This document shows, piece by piece, positions 34,796-47,400 of a stretch of DNA of 64,000 nt. The DNA lies in the NCBI GenBank assembly GCA_032358165.1, contig JAALGY010000015.1, positions 2,604,001 to 2,668,000 of the forward strand. Direction: 5' to 3'. Position numbers and translations under genes: made by a program. The notes under the pieces were generated by a model. It searched no databases. It was not told the DNA's origin and saw nothing but the letters and a program-made list of their open reading frames with translations. Every line of letters begins with the position of its first letter. The stretch's first letter is position 1. The stretch comes from Diplosphaera chodatii (taxonomy: Eukaryota > Chlorophyta > Trebouxiophyceae > Prasiolales > Stichococcaceae).

Positions 34796-37700
34796 TCATG
34801 TCGCCAAGGCAGATTGGTCCACCACCTGCGCGTCCATGCGCCCGAGCTGCCGCTCTGTCTCTCTGCAGATCAGCGCCCACGCCGCATCAATGTGGCGCCG
34901 CTGCAAGCAGCAACACCTCACTGACTTGGTGAGCCACTCTGAGTTCCCGCTGCGTTTGCCGCAACCACCTGCCCTGTGCTCACATGTGGGTTCGGGCCTG
35001 ATGGCTCTGCTGGTATATGCCATGGGTGTCAGGCCGGCCACAAGGGTGCTGTCGGCCACCAACCTGCTGGTTGGTGGCGCCCACCGCCAGTCGCATCGTG
35101 AACTCGCCGCCCAGCTCCGTGTGGATCAGGAACGCCTCGCCGCTGGCATTGATGGCCTCAAGTACAGCAGCGTTCACCTCCCGCGCTACACCCTGCAAAC
35201 ATGATGCAAGTGCTCAGATGCTTGTGCCTCCTCAGCAGCTAGGCGCAACTTGGAACTCGAGCTCAAGGCGCCATCACATCATGTGACACCCTGGGGTCTG
35301 GGGCACACAGCAGCTGCGGCAAGTGCAGATGGAAGCGCCTCATTCACAGCTTGCATGGCCAGTTTGCGGGTCAGATACGGCACGGTCTGATATGGTGCCG
35401 TGAGCTGAGTGTCAGATGTTCCAAGCATGCACCGCACCTTCACGCGGAAGCACACGAGCCCGAAGCGCGGCGGCGCCATCAGCTCGAAGCGCTCGTCGCC
35501 GCGCACCAGGTCCGCAAAGTGGGACGCCAGCCCCGCCTTGTGGCCGATGTAGTCCCGCAGCCCCGCCGCGCCGTACGTGCGCAGCACGAACCACAGCTTC
35601 AGCGCGCGGAACCGGCGGCCCAGCGGCAGCTGCCAGTCCTGCGGAGGGTTGACGAGGTGCAGGGTGATCGATGGCAACTACCAGTGTGCGCAGGAAGTTG
35701 CAATGAGCCATCGTAAGCTGTCTGCATGGTGGCACCAGATACTGTGAGAAGCGGGATGCTGGATGTGTGGTTGTTTGCTGCACAACATCGGCATCCTTGT
35801 GTGTTACCCAGAGGAATGACGTGCACCTTGTAGTCGAGCGTGTTGCCGCGGGCGCGCAGGAACTCGGGCGTCAGCGACAGCGCGGCCTTCAGCGGCTCGG
35901 CGTCGCGCACCCACAGGCCGCAGCAGTCGAAGTTCACCAGCAGTGCCTGCCATTGAACGCACAGCAATTGGAGCGGTGCAGGCTTGACAAAGTGCATGAG
36001 AACAACACTGTACCAAGTCTCTGTTGCTACGATCCGAGACGACTTACAGCGCCCACAGCAGGGTGTGTGGAGGGATGCTGGGGCCAAGACAGCCTGACTG
36101 CCGGTGGACAGTACGCTGCAACTGTCGCAGCAAGTTCCAAAGCGCATGACAACTGCTCTGGGACATCAGATTGCATGCTGCTGACAATTTTTCTGCATAG
36201 ACAGCACGCAAACGGATGGGCCTTCGTACCTTGTGTGCGTTGGTGCTGAAGCTGTCACAGCCATCCACGCCGTCAAAGTGGTGCCGCAACTCCGGCATCA
36301 AGGCATACACGCCCGCAAAGGCCGCATCCACGTGCAGCCTAAGCCATGTCATGATGTGCCTTCTCAGCAGAGCTTTCCCTGTTTACCAATGCAGATGGCA
36401 GGGGCAGTGCGCCGAGCTCGCTCATATGATACATTTACAACCCTGAGGTGAACAACATGGTTGTTCGGCGTACAACAACATTGCCAGGTGCACTCCAAGC
36501 TGACTTTGACATATGCAAGGAGGGCAGCCTCTGCCTTGCACCGTCCCAGACATTTGCCACCGTCTTGCTTGGAGTGCACCGGGCAGTGTCCGTTCACAAA
36601 ACAACAGCAGATTCTGCTTCATGGCTGGAGGGACAATGTGCTGTCTGCGGTAACACTGGCAAAGCTCTCTAGCAATTGCCAACTCACCACATGGAATGCC
36701 GCTGGGTGATGTCGCTCAGCGGCTGCAGCGGGTCGACTGCACAGGAGCTGGTGGTGCCGACCGTCGCCATCACGAAGCTGGGGATCAAGCCCGCCTTCAT
36801 ACATAAGACGTCACCGAGTGAGACGCTTGTTGCCACCTGAGGTTGTTTACTGCATCTCACACGTTTGACCTCGCACACCATTTTAAAACAATTGCGTTGC
36901 TGTGGGTTTGGGCACAAGATATATTTGGCTACCTGCAAGTCTTCTTGGACAGCTGACTCCAGAGTCTCTGGCGCCAGCGCCCATTCGTCCTGCGCCGATG
37001 TTGGCAGCACGCGGCAGTGCGTGACGCCAGCGATCATGCACGCCTTGCGCAGGCTGGAGTGCGCCTGTAATAACGGTTTACAGTGCGTCATTGCAGGCAT
37101 TAACCTAGATGAAACCATGGCTATTCCACGGTGGTTGGTGCTGCTGCCAAGGCCACATGCTTGTGTAGGCACACCTGATCGGAGGTGTAGACCACCAGCT
37201 TGGCCATGTCCTCCGCTGGGCGGCCCTGCAGCGAACGAGATCGTGCCGCCAGCAGCGCCACCACCACCGCCTCACTAGCAGTACCTGTCACGTCAGAAGT
37301 GCTTGCGTTGTTTGCACTGTTGTTAAGTGCTGCACACACAACATTGACAGTGACACATTGGATGCGCTGCAGCACTAGACTGGCTGCGGTGCGTTTCTGG
37401 ACTCGAAGACAGCATCAGCAAGCGGGAACGCACTCTCAGAGACGCACAATGATCACATGCACTGCACACTGCAGCATGAGCACCTTGGATGCAGCCGCCG
37501 CCGCCTGTGCCACTGGATGACAGGAACATCGCAGGAAGGCCCAGCAGCTTGCCGAACCAATCCATCACGATCTGCACAGCGTATGACCCAGTCATTTCGT
37601 GGCACCCAGCAGAAAAGGCTGCTTCACTGCTGCCTGACACATACCGTGCGGCCTGAGATCCAGTGTGCAAACCTACCGTCTCAAGCTCAGTGGCCGCCGG

Positions 37701-38649
37701 CGAGCCGATCCAGCTGAATCCAATTACATTGAACGCGCCGCTGAGCATCTCGCCAAGCAAGCCTGATGAAGAGCACAAGCACTGAATGAGTAACATGCCC
37801 AAGTGTCATTGCACCGACAGAGCTGATGATTGCTTGTGGAAATGCTCAAGGGCGCACCAGGAAAGCTGGAGTTTGCGGGGTAGTATGCATAGAAGTTCGG
37901 ACTCTGCCAGTGCGTCACGCCTGCACAGATGCATCCGACCTTGCCACAGGCTTTGCAAGTGTAATAATAGCAGATAGTATGTGCAAATTGATGGCTGAGC
38001 AGGTAGGCACAGGGAGTAACATTGTGCAAGACGTTGGCGCCAGTTGACCGCCACCAACCTGGCATGATGTGCTCATTGACATCAGCCATGATGTCGTCCC
38101 AGTCCTCGCGCTTCTCTGGCGCACTGTCTGGCAGCCGGGGCGCCAGGTACCCAGGCTCCACCTGCGGTGCATACACAATCTCAGTTGCGTGCATCAGTAA
38201 TGCACGGCCCCCATGCATGAGTGTCGCCGCTCAAAGCGTGCTTGCGGCTTGGGGTAAGGCGGCCCACCTGTGAGCGTACAGGTAGGTGCTCCACGCTGGC
38301 ATGGTAGTCGCAGATCCAGTCGATCATCTCGTACCCTCGCCGGCGAAACTGCAGCACAGGAGTCAAACAATCAGCGATATGATTCGACTTCCCCTCAATA
38401 AGGGCGCCTGCACAGATGTCATGCATGCCATGCGCAACTTGCCTCCTCAACGTCCATCGGATGCTTGTAGTCTTCACGGCCGTGCGAAGCACCGTCTGCA
38501 CCGTTGCTGCGATCGTTGCCGGCAGGTACTGCTGTATCAGGCCGTTGCTGCGCCTGCTTTGTTGTGGGTTGCGCCGCATGTCCGTTGGCATGCGCTGGCA
38601 CGGCATCCTCACTGGGAGATTGTGGAGACAGAGCTTCATTGGGAGGCAT
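34796..38649 (-). CDS. Aromatic L-amino-acid decarboxylase (PLP group II)
   Basis: PLP-dependent decarboxylase of the Trp/Tyr/DOPA family, producing an arylalkylamine. Exons (minus) 38649-38443, 38348-38268, 38161-38059, 37920-37858, 37762-37677, 37571-37484, 37284-37175, 37064-36933, 36794-36688, 36338-36230, 35946-35827, 35638-35438, 35192-35064 and 34900-34796 give 546 aa in phase. A 69-aa Gln/Ala/Asp-rich extension precedes the core ([16 protein letters not shown]). Family motifs: [24 protein letters not shown], the PLP-stacking His in [19 protein letters not shown] and the Schiff-base Lys in STNAHK. The mobile-loop residue is Tyr ([16 protein letters not shown]), the state found in true decarboxylases rather than aldehyde synthases (Phe). 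Substrate cannot be read from this. Intron 1 has the ideal GC donor GAG|GCAAGT. Divergent from Cpn60. Confidence 0.93.
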
Positions 38650-39015
38650 GTTGCAGCACAAGTGTTTCTCAAATCTTGGGCATGTGCTCAGCACAGTCCG
38701 GGTGTTGCCGCAAGGCAGAATGCGCAGCCCAGCCGCTCCAAAGGTGTTAAGGTGCAGGGACTGCTGGCGCGTGACACTTAGATGTATGTCTGTTGCCCTG
38801 CAATTGCTTATGAGTGGGACAGATCAAAGTTTTGCTGTCTCTGCAGCCCATTAGTCATGCCTTGTGCGTTGCACGGCACTCCTGAATCGCCACAGGGTGT
38901 CCTGAGAGCAGCCCTGCAGCACAGCATTGAGCTTCTGGAAACCCAGCACCGAGCCACGTTTGGCGTAGTCCAATTCTGCAGCGACTCGACACTGTGGGAG
39001 CGTGCAAGGGGCATC
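38650..39015. promoter_or_regulatory. Bidirectional promoter region, decarboxylase / Cpn60
   Basis: 366 bp between divergent ATGs at 38649 (minus) and 39016 (plus). Open frames that cross it on both strands show no family resemblance. Confidence 0.45.
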
Positions 39016-42000
39016 ATGCAGAGCGTTGGTAGGGCTCTGGGACGGGCGGCGCAGCGCAGCAAGGCTCAGGTGCAGCATCTGATGGCAACTCCCGACGGCT
39101 GTCAGCCCCGATCCTTTGCTCGGCGTGATTTGACACTAGCTGTTTGGGATTCCTTGGAATGTCTGTCACACAACATGCTGCATGCAGCAAAGGATGCATT
39201 TGCACGTTGTGCAGTGCAATTCATGTGTCGGAACACACATGCCTGCAGACAGTCGAAGCCTTGTAACATGCAATGACTCGGTGGTAAGCCGCATGAACAA
39301 GGACACGACATCCGAGTGTCATGTTCGGGAGGCAGTGATATCAACTATGGCGCATTGCACATGAATCCTTACTACACATCCAACCCCATACGCTGGCATG
39401 CATTTCCATGGAATGCTGATGTAGTGCCTCCGCGCCTGCAGCTTGCATCACAGACGCAGCAATGTCGCGGGTTCGCAGCGAAGGAGCTGCAGTTCGGCTC
39501 GGAGGGGCGCGCCTCCATGCAGCGGGGAGTTGAGCGGCTAGCCAATGCGGTGCAGGTTACATTGGGCCCCAAGGTGAGGGTCAGGGCTTGATGCAGTAGC
39601 GTGCTGCGGTATGAAAAGGACAGCAAGTATGACCCAGGGCATTGCAGGAAGAGACCTGGCTGTACTGGTGCGTGGCTGCACTCCAGTCCTCACCCGACAA
39701 TGCGAGAGGTCATGCTCGACCCCTCTGCAGCTGATGCTGTGTCCCTGGCTGTGCAGGGTCGCAACGTGATCATTGAGCAGTCATATGGGCCGCCAAAGAT
39801 CACGAAGGACGGCGTCACAGTGGCCAAGGCCATCGAGTTCAGCAACCGCTTTGAGAATCTGGGCGCCAACCTGATCAAGCAGGTCGCCTCCGCCACCAAC
39901 GACGTTGCAGGCGACGGTGAGGCACGGCAGCATAACCACAAGGCTGCTGTCTATACCGCCAGCTTGGGACATGCTGAGGTCGACAACAGCTCATTGCTGT
40001 GTAGCTGGTGCAAACTTGTTCCCATCAAGGTTGGCCACTCACCAGCAACCATATGTTCCCTTACTAGGCACCACGACGGCGACGGTGCTGGCGAGGGCCA
40101 TCTACAACGAGAGCTGCAAGTCGGCGGCGGCGGGCATCGCGCCGCAGGACATGCGGCGGGGCGTCCAGATGGGGGTGGACCACGTGGTGGCCCGCCTCAA
40201 GGAGCGCGCCAAGATGATCTCCACGCCCGAGGAGATCGCGCAGGTGGGCTCCAACACCGCTGAATGTTGCATGATGACGGATGTCCAGGCATGCGCATAA
40301 TCAAGGTGGCAGCAGGAGAGCCCCTTCCTTTGGAATCTTTCTCACCACGCAGTCGATGATGATAGACACCATGCATGCCAGTGAGGTCTAGCAGCCGTCA
40401 GCTGAGCCAGGTGCTGTGGCCTATCATCACCGCATTGGGATGCAAGGTGCAGCTTGTAGTGACAACGGCTCTGCATTGTGCCAGATGGCTCCTGGCTCAA
40501 TGACGACATTGGTGCCCTGGGCTGCACTGCCAACCCTGCCAAGCACACTGCATATCAGATTCAGGACGGCATCGCACCATCTCTGGCTCAGGGTTTGGGC
40601 TGATGCCACAGGTTGGCACCATCTCGGCGAATGGCGACACGGAGATTGGGCAGCTCATCGCTCGCGCGATGGAACGCGTGGGCAAAGAGGGCGTCATCAC
40701 CGTCTCGGTGAGGCTGCTGTTGCCAGGCAACATGTGCGCGGTCATCTTCTACCATTTTCTATGTGTGATGGGGCCCCCATCTGCTGAAAGCTTGCCAGGT
40801 GAGTTCCACACCGACATGCTGGCTGAGCGTGGCATGAAGCATCTAGCACCTTCTCAAGCTTCTCAAGCTCCATTGACCCGCAACATCGTTCGCTTTCCAT
40901 TTGGGAGGCACTGGGACAGTCGTTGACCATCGCCTTCAATCACGATCATGTCAGGATGGCAAGACGCTGGAGAATGAGCTGGAGGTGGTGGAGGGCATGA
41001 AGTTCGACCGCGGCTACATCTCCCCCTACTTCGTGACCGACGCCAAGACGATGAAGGCGGAGCTGGAGGACCCCTACATCCTCATCTTCGACAAGAAGAT
41101 CTCGGGGTGAGGGTGTAGGGCCTCAGGGGGAGGGCCACGCAATGTTGGCTGCACAGGGTTGGATGGATGCCTCAAGCAGGCGGTCGGTGTGGTAGCGTTT
41201 CCCAAGCACAGCTTCGCCAGTAGCCACATGGACCCAGTCATAGCACAGCACGAACTCGCCCCTTGCAGGGAACATGCTGCTGTCTGTCTCTGTGCATCCG
41301 TTGCAGCAGGGCAGCAGTTGAAGTCAGTCTGCGATTGTGTGCGACACAGGCTGGCGCCGCTGATTCCCCTGCTGGAGGGCGTCCTGAAGACGCAGAAGCC
41401 GCTGGTGATCATTGCGGAGGATGTGGAGTCCGAGGCGCTGGCCACGCTCATCGTCAACAAGTTGCGCGCAGGTGCACCCTGTTGCCGAGCATGTTCAGCA
41501 AGCGTGCTTAAACTTCTTGCCGGATGGGGACGCATGTCAGTATCTGGCGTATCAGCAGCGGCATGCTTGGTAGCCAGCCTGGTATCACGCGCCAGTGCAT
41601 GGCTCATCTGCCTAACTGATACATTCTGGACTGCATGAGCGCACTGCTTTCAACAAGCTCTTTGGTCCTTCCCTCATGCAGGCGTGAAGCTGGCAGCTGT
41701 CAAGGCGCCAGGGTTTGGCGACAACAGGAAGAACAACCTGCAGGACATCGCCGCGCTCACTGGCGGACAGGTGAGCTGTGCTGCAAGTTGATGGCAGACA
41801 CTGCAGCTGTGCCAGCCCATTCATCAGTCTACTGTTCTGTTTTCTGGAGTTGGATTCGCACGAACAAACCGCACGGACAACTTGGCCCTGCTGCCGCAGC
41901 TCATCAGCGAGGATGTGGGCATGAAGCTGGAGAAGGCAGATCCCTCGATGCTGGGCCGCGCCAAGAAGGTGAGAAGCGTGCTGCAGCACACACTCGTGCA

Positions 42001-44041
42001 AGCAAACATCCGACACACTCGTTGTGCACATTGCGCTGTGTGCATTGCATGTGGAAGATAGACATTGAGCACCACGCATCTTGCTGTTCATTGCCGTCTT
42101 TGACACCTGTTGACACAGGTGACGATCAGCAAGGATGACACCATCATCCTGGACGGCGGTGGTGACAAGTCAGCGATTGAGGCGCGGTGTGACCAGATTC
42201 GGGATGCCATGGACAATGCATCGTCAGACTATGACAGGTGAGTGCTGTCTGAATCGTATCACTAGCAGAACCTCGCGGAAGACATAACACAATCTGACGA
42301 TCTTGGCATCGTGGTCCCAGCGTCACAACAGCAACAGCATCTGTCCTCAGGCATTATGCAGCTGTGCAACGAGCTGATGGCAAGGCAAGCATGGTGTACG
42401 TTGCAGGGAGAAGCTGCAGGAGCGGCTAGCAAAGCTCAGCGGCGGCGTGGCCGTCATCAAGGTGGGCATCCTGGCGGTATTCATGTGCATCACACACCCC
42501 TCCCAGGCTCCTCGAAAACATGTCTGCAACATGGCCAGCGGGAGCAGCCAGCAGCAGACAGCATCCCTTCCCGCTCAACAGAGGACATGTGTGAGTATCA
42601 TGCATGTAAACTTGATATATTCATTTGACACCCCATCTACAGGTGGGCGGCGCCTCGGAGGTGGAGGTGAGCGAGAAGAAGGACCGGGTGACGGACGCAC
42701 TCAACGCAACCAAGGCAGCCGTGGAGGAGGGCATCGTGCCAGGTGCTACGATCTGCTGACAGCGGAAAGTGTGTGCCTGTCGGGTGCCCAGCATGTGTTG
42801 CATCTTTTGGGCAACGACAGCGGGGCCTGTTGCAAGCATTGACGTGGACAGTGTGGATGCTGGCTTCTTAACCTCGTGCCAAATGCTCACGACACTGGGT
42901 GCCTGACACTCTGTGTCTGCAATACGCCGGCAGGCGGCGGCACAGCGCTGCTGTACGCCAGCAAGGGCCTGGTGGACGGCTTCAAGGAGCGCGGCCAGCT
43001 TGCCAACTTCGACCAGCAGGTGCAGCCGTTGCCGTAATTCCTTTCTTCCCTGTTCTTTGAATTCCTTTTCCTTTGACATGTCCCTTCTGTCCGGTGCGTT
43101 GTCTGGGGCTGTGGAAGCCGCTCTGCAATGCACAGCACGGTTGGGCATCGTGAACATGGCTATCATGCAGGTTCTGATCAAGGGGCTTGCAGGCATATAA
43201 GTGACGACCTGCACATGTCTCGTTTGCTGAACCCTAGACACCTTGCTGCTGCAGGTGGGGCTCACAGCGCTGGAGCGGGCGATGCGGGCGCCGACGCGCG
43301 TGATCGTGGAGAACGCGGGCGAGGAGGGCACCGTCATCGTCGGCAAGCTGCTGGAGAACGACGCCGACAGCAACATCGGCTACAACGCCGCGACAGGTGA
43401 GCGACAGGGCTCATATTTCTGACTCGTGTCGCACACGAACGGGGCAGTTGCAGCTGTCATGCACGCACGCCTGAAGCCATTAGGCAACTGTAGTCAACAT
43501 GCTGTGTGGACCATTGAAGTGCTCATCACCTCACTCGGTGCGTCCTGATGGAGCAAACGACCCAAGCCACTCGATCGACTGATCGGTCACTTGACCAATC
43601 AGTGGATATGTCTGCGCTTGGCGCGTTTGCTCGCTTGTTCACAAAAACTGACAGCTGTCACGCTTGCTGAGCTCATCAACCTGCACCAGGCGCAACCTGC
43701 TGCCCTGTTCCCGGACTGCAGGCCAGTTTGAGGACATGGTGAAGGCGGGCATTATTGACCCCGTCAAGGTGGTGCGCACCGCCCTCACCGACGCCGCATC
43801 CGTCGCCAGCCTGCTCACCACCAGCGAGGCCATCATCGTGGAGGCGCCCCAGGTGCGGGTGCTGTCCGCGCAGGTGCTCCCTGTGCAACAGGGTTTTGTA
43901 TCGGGTACCGCCCAATGTTGACATGCTCGGACCCCGGCTTCACGTCTGTCCCATTCTGTTGTGCAGGAGAGCAAGGCCGGCGGCGCTGCAGGCATGGGCG
44001 GCGGCATGGGCGGCATGGGCGGTATGGATGGCATGTACTAG
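39016..44041 (+). CDS. CPN60: Chaperonin 60 (HSP60), mitochondrial
   Basis: Group I chaperonin that folds imported proteins with Cpn10 in the mitochondrial matrix. Sixteen exons join in phase to 585 aa: 39016-39069, 39442-39573, 39757-39916, 40068-40243, 40612-40707, 40955-41106, 41350-41471, 41682-41770, 41900-41968, 42119-42237, 42407-42461, 42643-42742, 42934-43019, 43255-43396, 43722-43852, 43967-44041. Exon 1 encodes a short basic presequence ([18 protein letters not shown]). ATP-site motifs are [21 protein letters not shown] and [30 protein letters not shown] and APGFGDNRK follow. The C-terminal tail is the Gly-Gly-Met repeat of mitochondrial and bacterial GroEL. The presequence and the GGM tail favour the mitochondrial over the plastid form. 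Confidence 0.95.
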
Positions 44042-44278
44042 GGTGCCGTCTGTACTCGAGCAGCCGCCGGGCTGTTGGCATCAGGCTCGGTCAAACGAGG
44101 CCGGTCGTCAGCTGGCTCCTCTGCCAGCGACTCTACCCAGTAGACATCAGTTGATAGTTGTGAGGTGGGTTTCAGAGCGTCGTTGCTAGTTAGTTGTTCC
44201 TGTTGTCTGCATCGTGCGGCAGGGGTCCCGAGGGCAGGGCAGCCGTTCTGCTAATCTGATTGTCCTACCAGAACCACC

Positions 44279-44283
44279 TTACA
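44279..44283 (-). terminator. TGTAA polyadenylation signal, GH28-like gene
   Basis: TGTAA on the minus strand, 130 nt downstream of the stop codon at 44413, within the 371-bp convergent gap with Cpn60. Confidence 0.45.
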
Positions 44284-44412
44284 GGAAAGCATACAGAGAC
44301 TATAAACCACAGCAACTCCGGTTCCCAAGCTTTACTGCAAACCCCGTGCACTGTACACTGGCACTGAGAATGGTACTCCCCTCTCGTTCAGCTGCTGCCG
44401 TTGGTCTCCGTT

Positions 44413-47400
44413 CTAAAGGAGGCCTTTGCCCAGGCAGGCGGTAGGCCATTGCGCCCTGCACTGCCATTGCTGTGCCTGGCTGCAGCCTGCCGCACCTGCG
44501 CCAGCATGTACAATCAGAAATGGAGGACGCTCTGATGTCCACATCCAGTTGAGGGTGTGACAATGACGCTCAGCATGAGCCCGCCAGACAGCTTGAGGGT
44601 CATCAGCCACCATGTAACTTGGCAGCGACACAAGCTTGCGTGCCTGCTGCCCCGCTGCCAGCTGAGCTGCTGTCGGCACGCCGCCAGAGCTGGAAGGCCG
44701 CAACGACGGCTCCTCCAGCGAGTCCTCGATGGGCGCCGACAGCGCCCGTCGATGCTCCTGCAAGGCTTGGCGTCGTTTCGGTCACAGCGATGCAATTCAT
44801 TAAATTCTGTAGAATCTAGCCTTGTGCACCACGATTTGACTTCAGGGATCCTGCGAGTCAGTCTCAAAAAGTCCAGAGTCACCACCAAGTGCAGCTGTTG
44901 GTAGGACTACTGCAGCGCTCACCAGGTTGATAAGCTCGATGGTCTCCAGGTCCAGCGTGTCGGCCGCCTCCTCATCCAGGTCCGCCGTCTGCAAGGGTGT
45001 GAACCATCCGCTTGTCAGGGGTGTTCTTTGTTGCCCACATCTCTTCTGGAATGACGTGCCACCTGAGCCCACAGGCGGATGGCACCAAGGACTGGCTGCA
45101 GACTGCTGGGTCTGCCTTGTCCCTCATGCGAGTCATGCCGGGAGGGGCAGAGCACAGCTGAGCAGTGTGGACGTCAACTTTGCGCAGTGTCGACGTGAAG
45201 CAGTGGCAGGCCAGCAGGGCACCTCGATGCGCCGGCGGTCGCGCCACAGCTCAAAGCGACGCCACGCCTTCCAGCTTCCCGCCGCCACCAGCGCCGCCAC
45301 CACCACAAAGGCGGCGAGGACGGCCAGGCCCCACAGCACCATGAGGAACGCTGCACATGATGGCAACAGCACTCAAGACAAGGACGATCCCGCAGTCCCA
45401 TCCTGCCCAGCGCACGTCAACACTGTAACTCAGCTGAAGTCCGGAAGGTAGCGCTTTCTGTGGTTGTCTAAAGTTGGTGTGGGTTTGCAAATCCCACCTG
45501 GAGCAGCACGACAGACGCCGCCGACCCAGACGGGCGACCAGCAGGCGGCGCCCTTCTTCAGAGCACCATCCACATGGAAGCCCGGCAATGACATAGGCGC
45601 GCTGCCGCTGACCCTGCAGTTTGGTGCATACATGTCAGAAACCACTGACGACTGCGCAACTGTGCTGCTCGCATGTCAGTGGAAGCATGACAGTCACAGC
45701 TGTTCGTTCAGCACTGCCAGCAGAATCGCTCCCTATGCAAGGACGTCAGCTGGACATTCCAGCGTGTGCAACATGTGAAGCAATGTACCTGATGTGGGGC
45801 CTTCTGGAGCCAACCTCCAGGCTGAAGCTGCGCAGCGAGATGTTGTGCGTGTGTGTGTGGTCCCACCCACTCTGCGCCGGCGTGCATGCAGCTTTGAGCC
45901 ACCCGATGTGACACCTTGGCAAGTTACCAAAACATGCGAAACTGACCCACGCTGACTTATTTGTGCGATGGCTAGCCAGGCCCACCTAGAAATGTATATC
46001 ATCCCGCATGGCGTACCTCGCAGGCATGGCTGCGGGCGTTGACCCGCAGCACGTCGGACGTGGCGTTGCCAATGGCCCAGCCCTGTAGTAGCACATCGTG
46101 CACTTTGCCGCCACACCCCCACGCCGTCTCCAGTAGCACGGCGTCTCGCGCCGCCTGCACCCGCCACCCTGTAGCTGCAATGCTGCCGATGCCGCCTGCG
46201 AGCGAAGCATTGATACTGCCAAGCATGCTCGTGGTGCAGCAGCCAGCAACAGGGCGTCAGCCTCAGCAGCACCGTGTACTGCAACTGGCTGCAGATGCCT
46301 CCCTTGCTGGCAACAGCTCGCCGCCTCATTGCCAGCATGTGAGGCGTCATGTAGGATCTGCTGCGTTTCCAGCAGCCACGCGCTGTGTGCACTGGCATCT
46401 GTATCCTGCAACCAGCCGAAATGGGTGCCAACCACTGATCTGAACATGCAGGCACCCACCCTCAAGCTGCGGTCCGAGCCGCAGCGCTGCGCCCTGCGGG
46501 GCTGTGCATGACACATCCGCCATGGTGACATTCCGCGTCGGCAGCCGCTGCCGCCGGCCAGGCCGCCCGAGGCCCGCTTGCAGCGCCACGCAGTCGCCTC
46601 CTACATGTTCCAAAGCCAGCAATGTGCAAAGTTGGAACAAGCACAACATGTGCATAAAATGCTGTGGCGGAGCGCTGTGCCGCAGTGTCTGCAGTGAGTG
46701 GACAGTTTTCATGACAACTCAGATGGTACTCAAGATGCTAGGACTACTTCCTGCACCTGTGCTGATGCTGGTACGCTTTATGTGGACGTCTCGGCTGGAG
46801 TCAAGCACTATTGCATGAGCATTCGGCCGCTCGTCTGCTGATGTGATGCCCACGTCCACCACGCTGCATGCAGACAGCGTCTTCAATGTATGCCACAGGT
46901 TGGCATCATACTCTACTGCTATGCTGCACTGGCTATGGTAAACCAACAGTCAACGCATCAAACGATGCAACTGAACAAACCCTCCAGGGAGGGTCCAGGT
47001 TGAAAGACAGGACCGATGTGAAAGTCAGGAGTCTGTGAACCTGAAGCCGCTGCAGTTGAAGGGGTGCAGCGTCCACCAGGGGCTGTTGACAACCGTGACT
47101 CCACTGATGGCCACATCTGCGCAGCTGCGGAACCCCAGCATCGCCGGCCTGCAGGTTGCAGTTTCATGCTGATGACATGGATCAAAGAGAATAAACAAGC
47201 TTGATACAGCAGGCTGCACGTGGACTGTCTCCTGCCCTAAAAGTTTGCAGGACCAGAGCCCCATTGGCATTGGGCAGGCATGCGTGCTAGAGCGCCCCCA
47301 GCAGTTGCTGCACTGCTATACACACGACAGCGCTGAGCACCTCTCCCTGCTGAGGAAGCCTGCGGCGTCATGGTTGCCGTGCTGCCGCGCCTCCCACATC

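Noticed and set aside
42621..43376. 251-codon minus-strand open frame
   Set aside because: Antisense to Cpn60 exons 12-14.
45733..46455. 240-codon minus-strand open frame taken as one protein
   Set aside because: Runs through introns of the GH28-like gene in a frame other than the coding one for most of its length.
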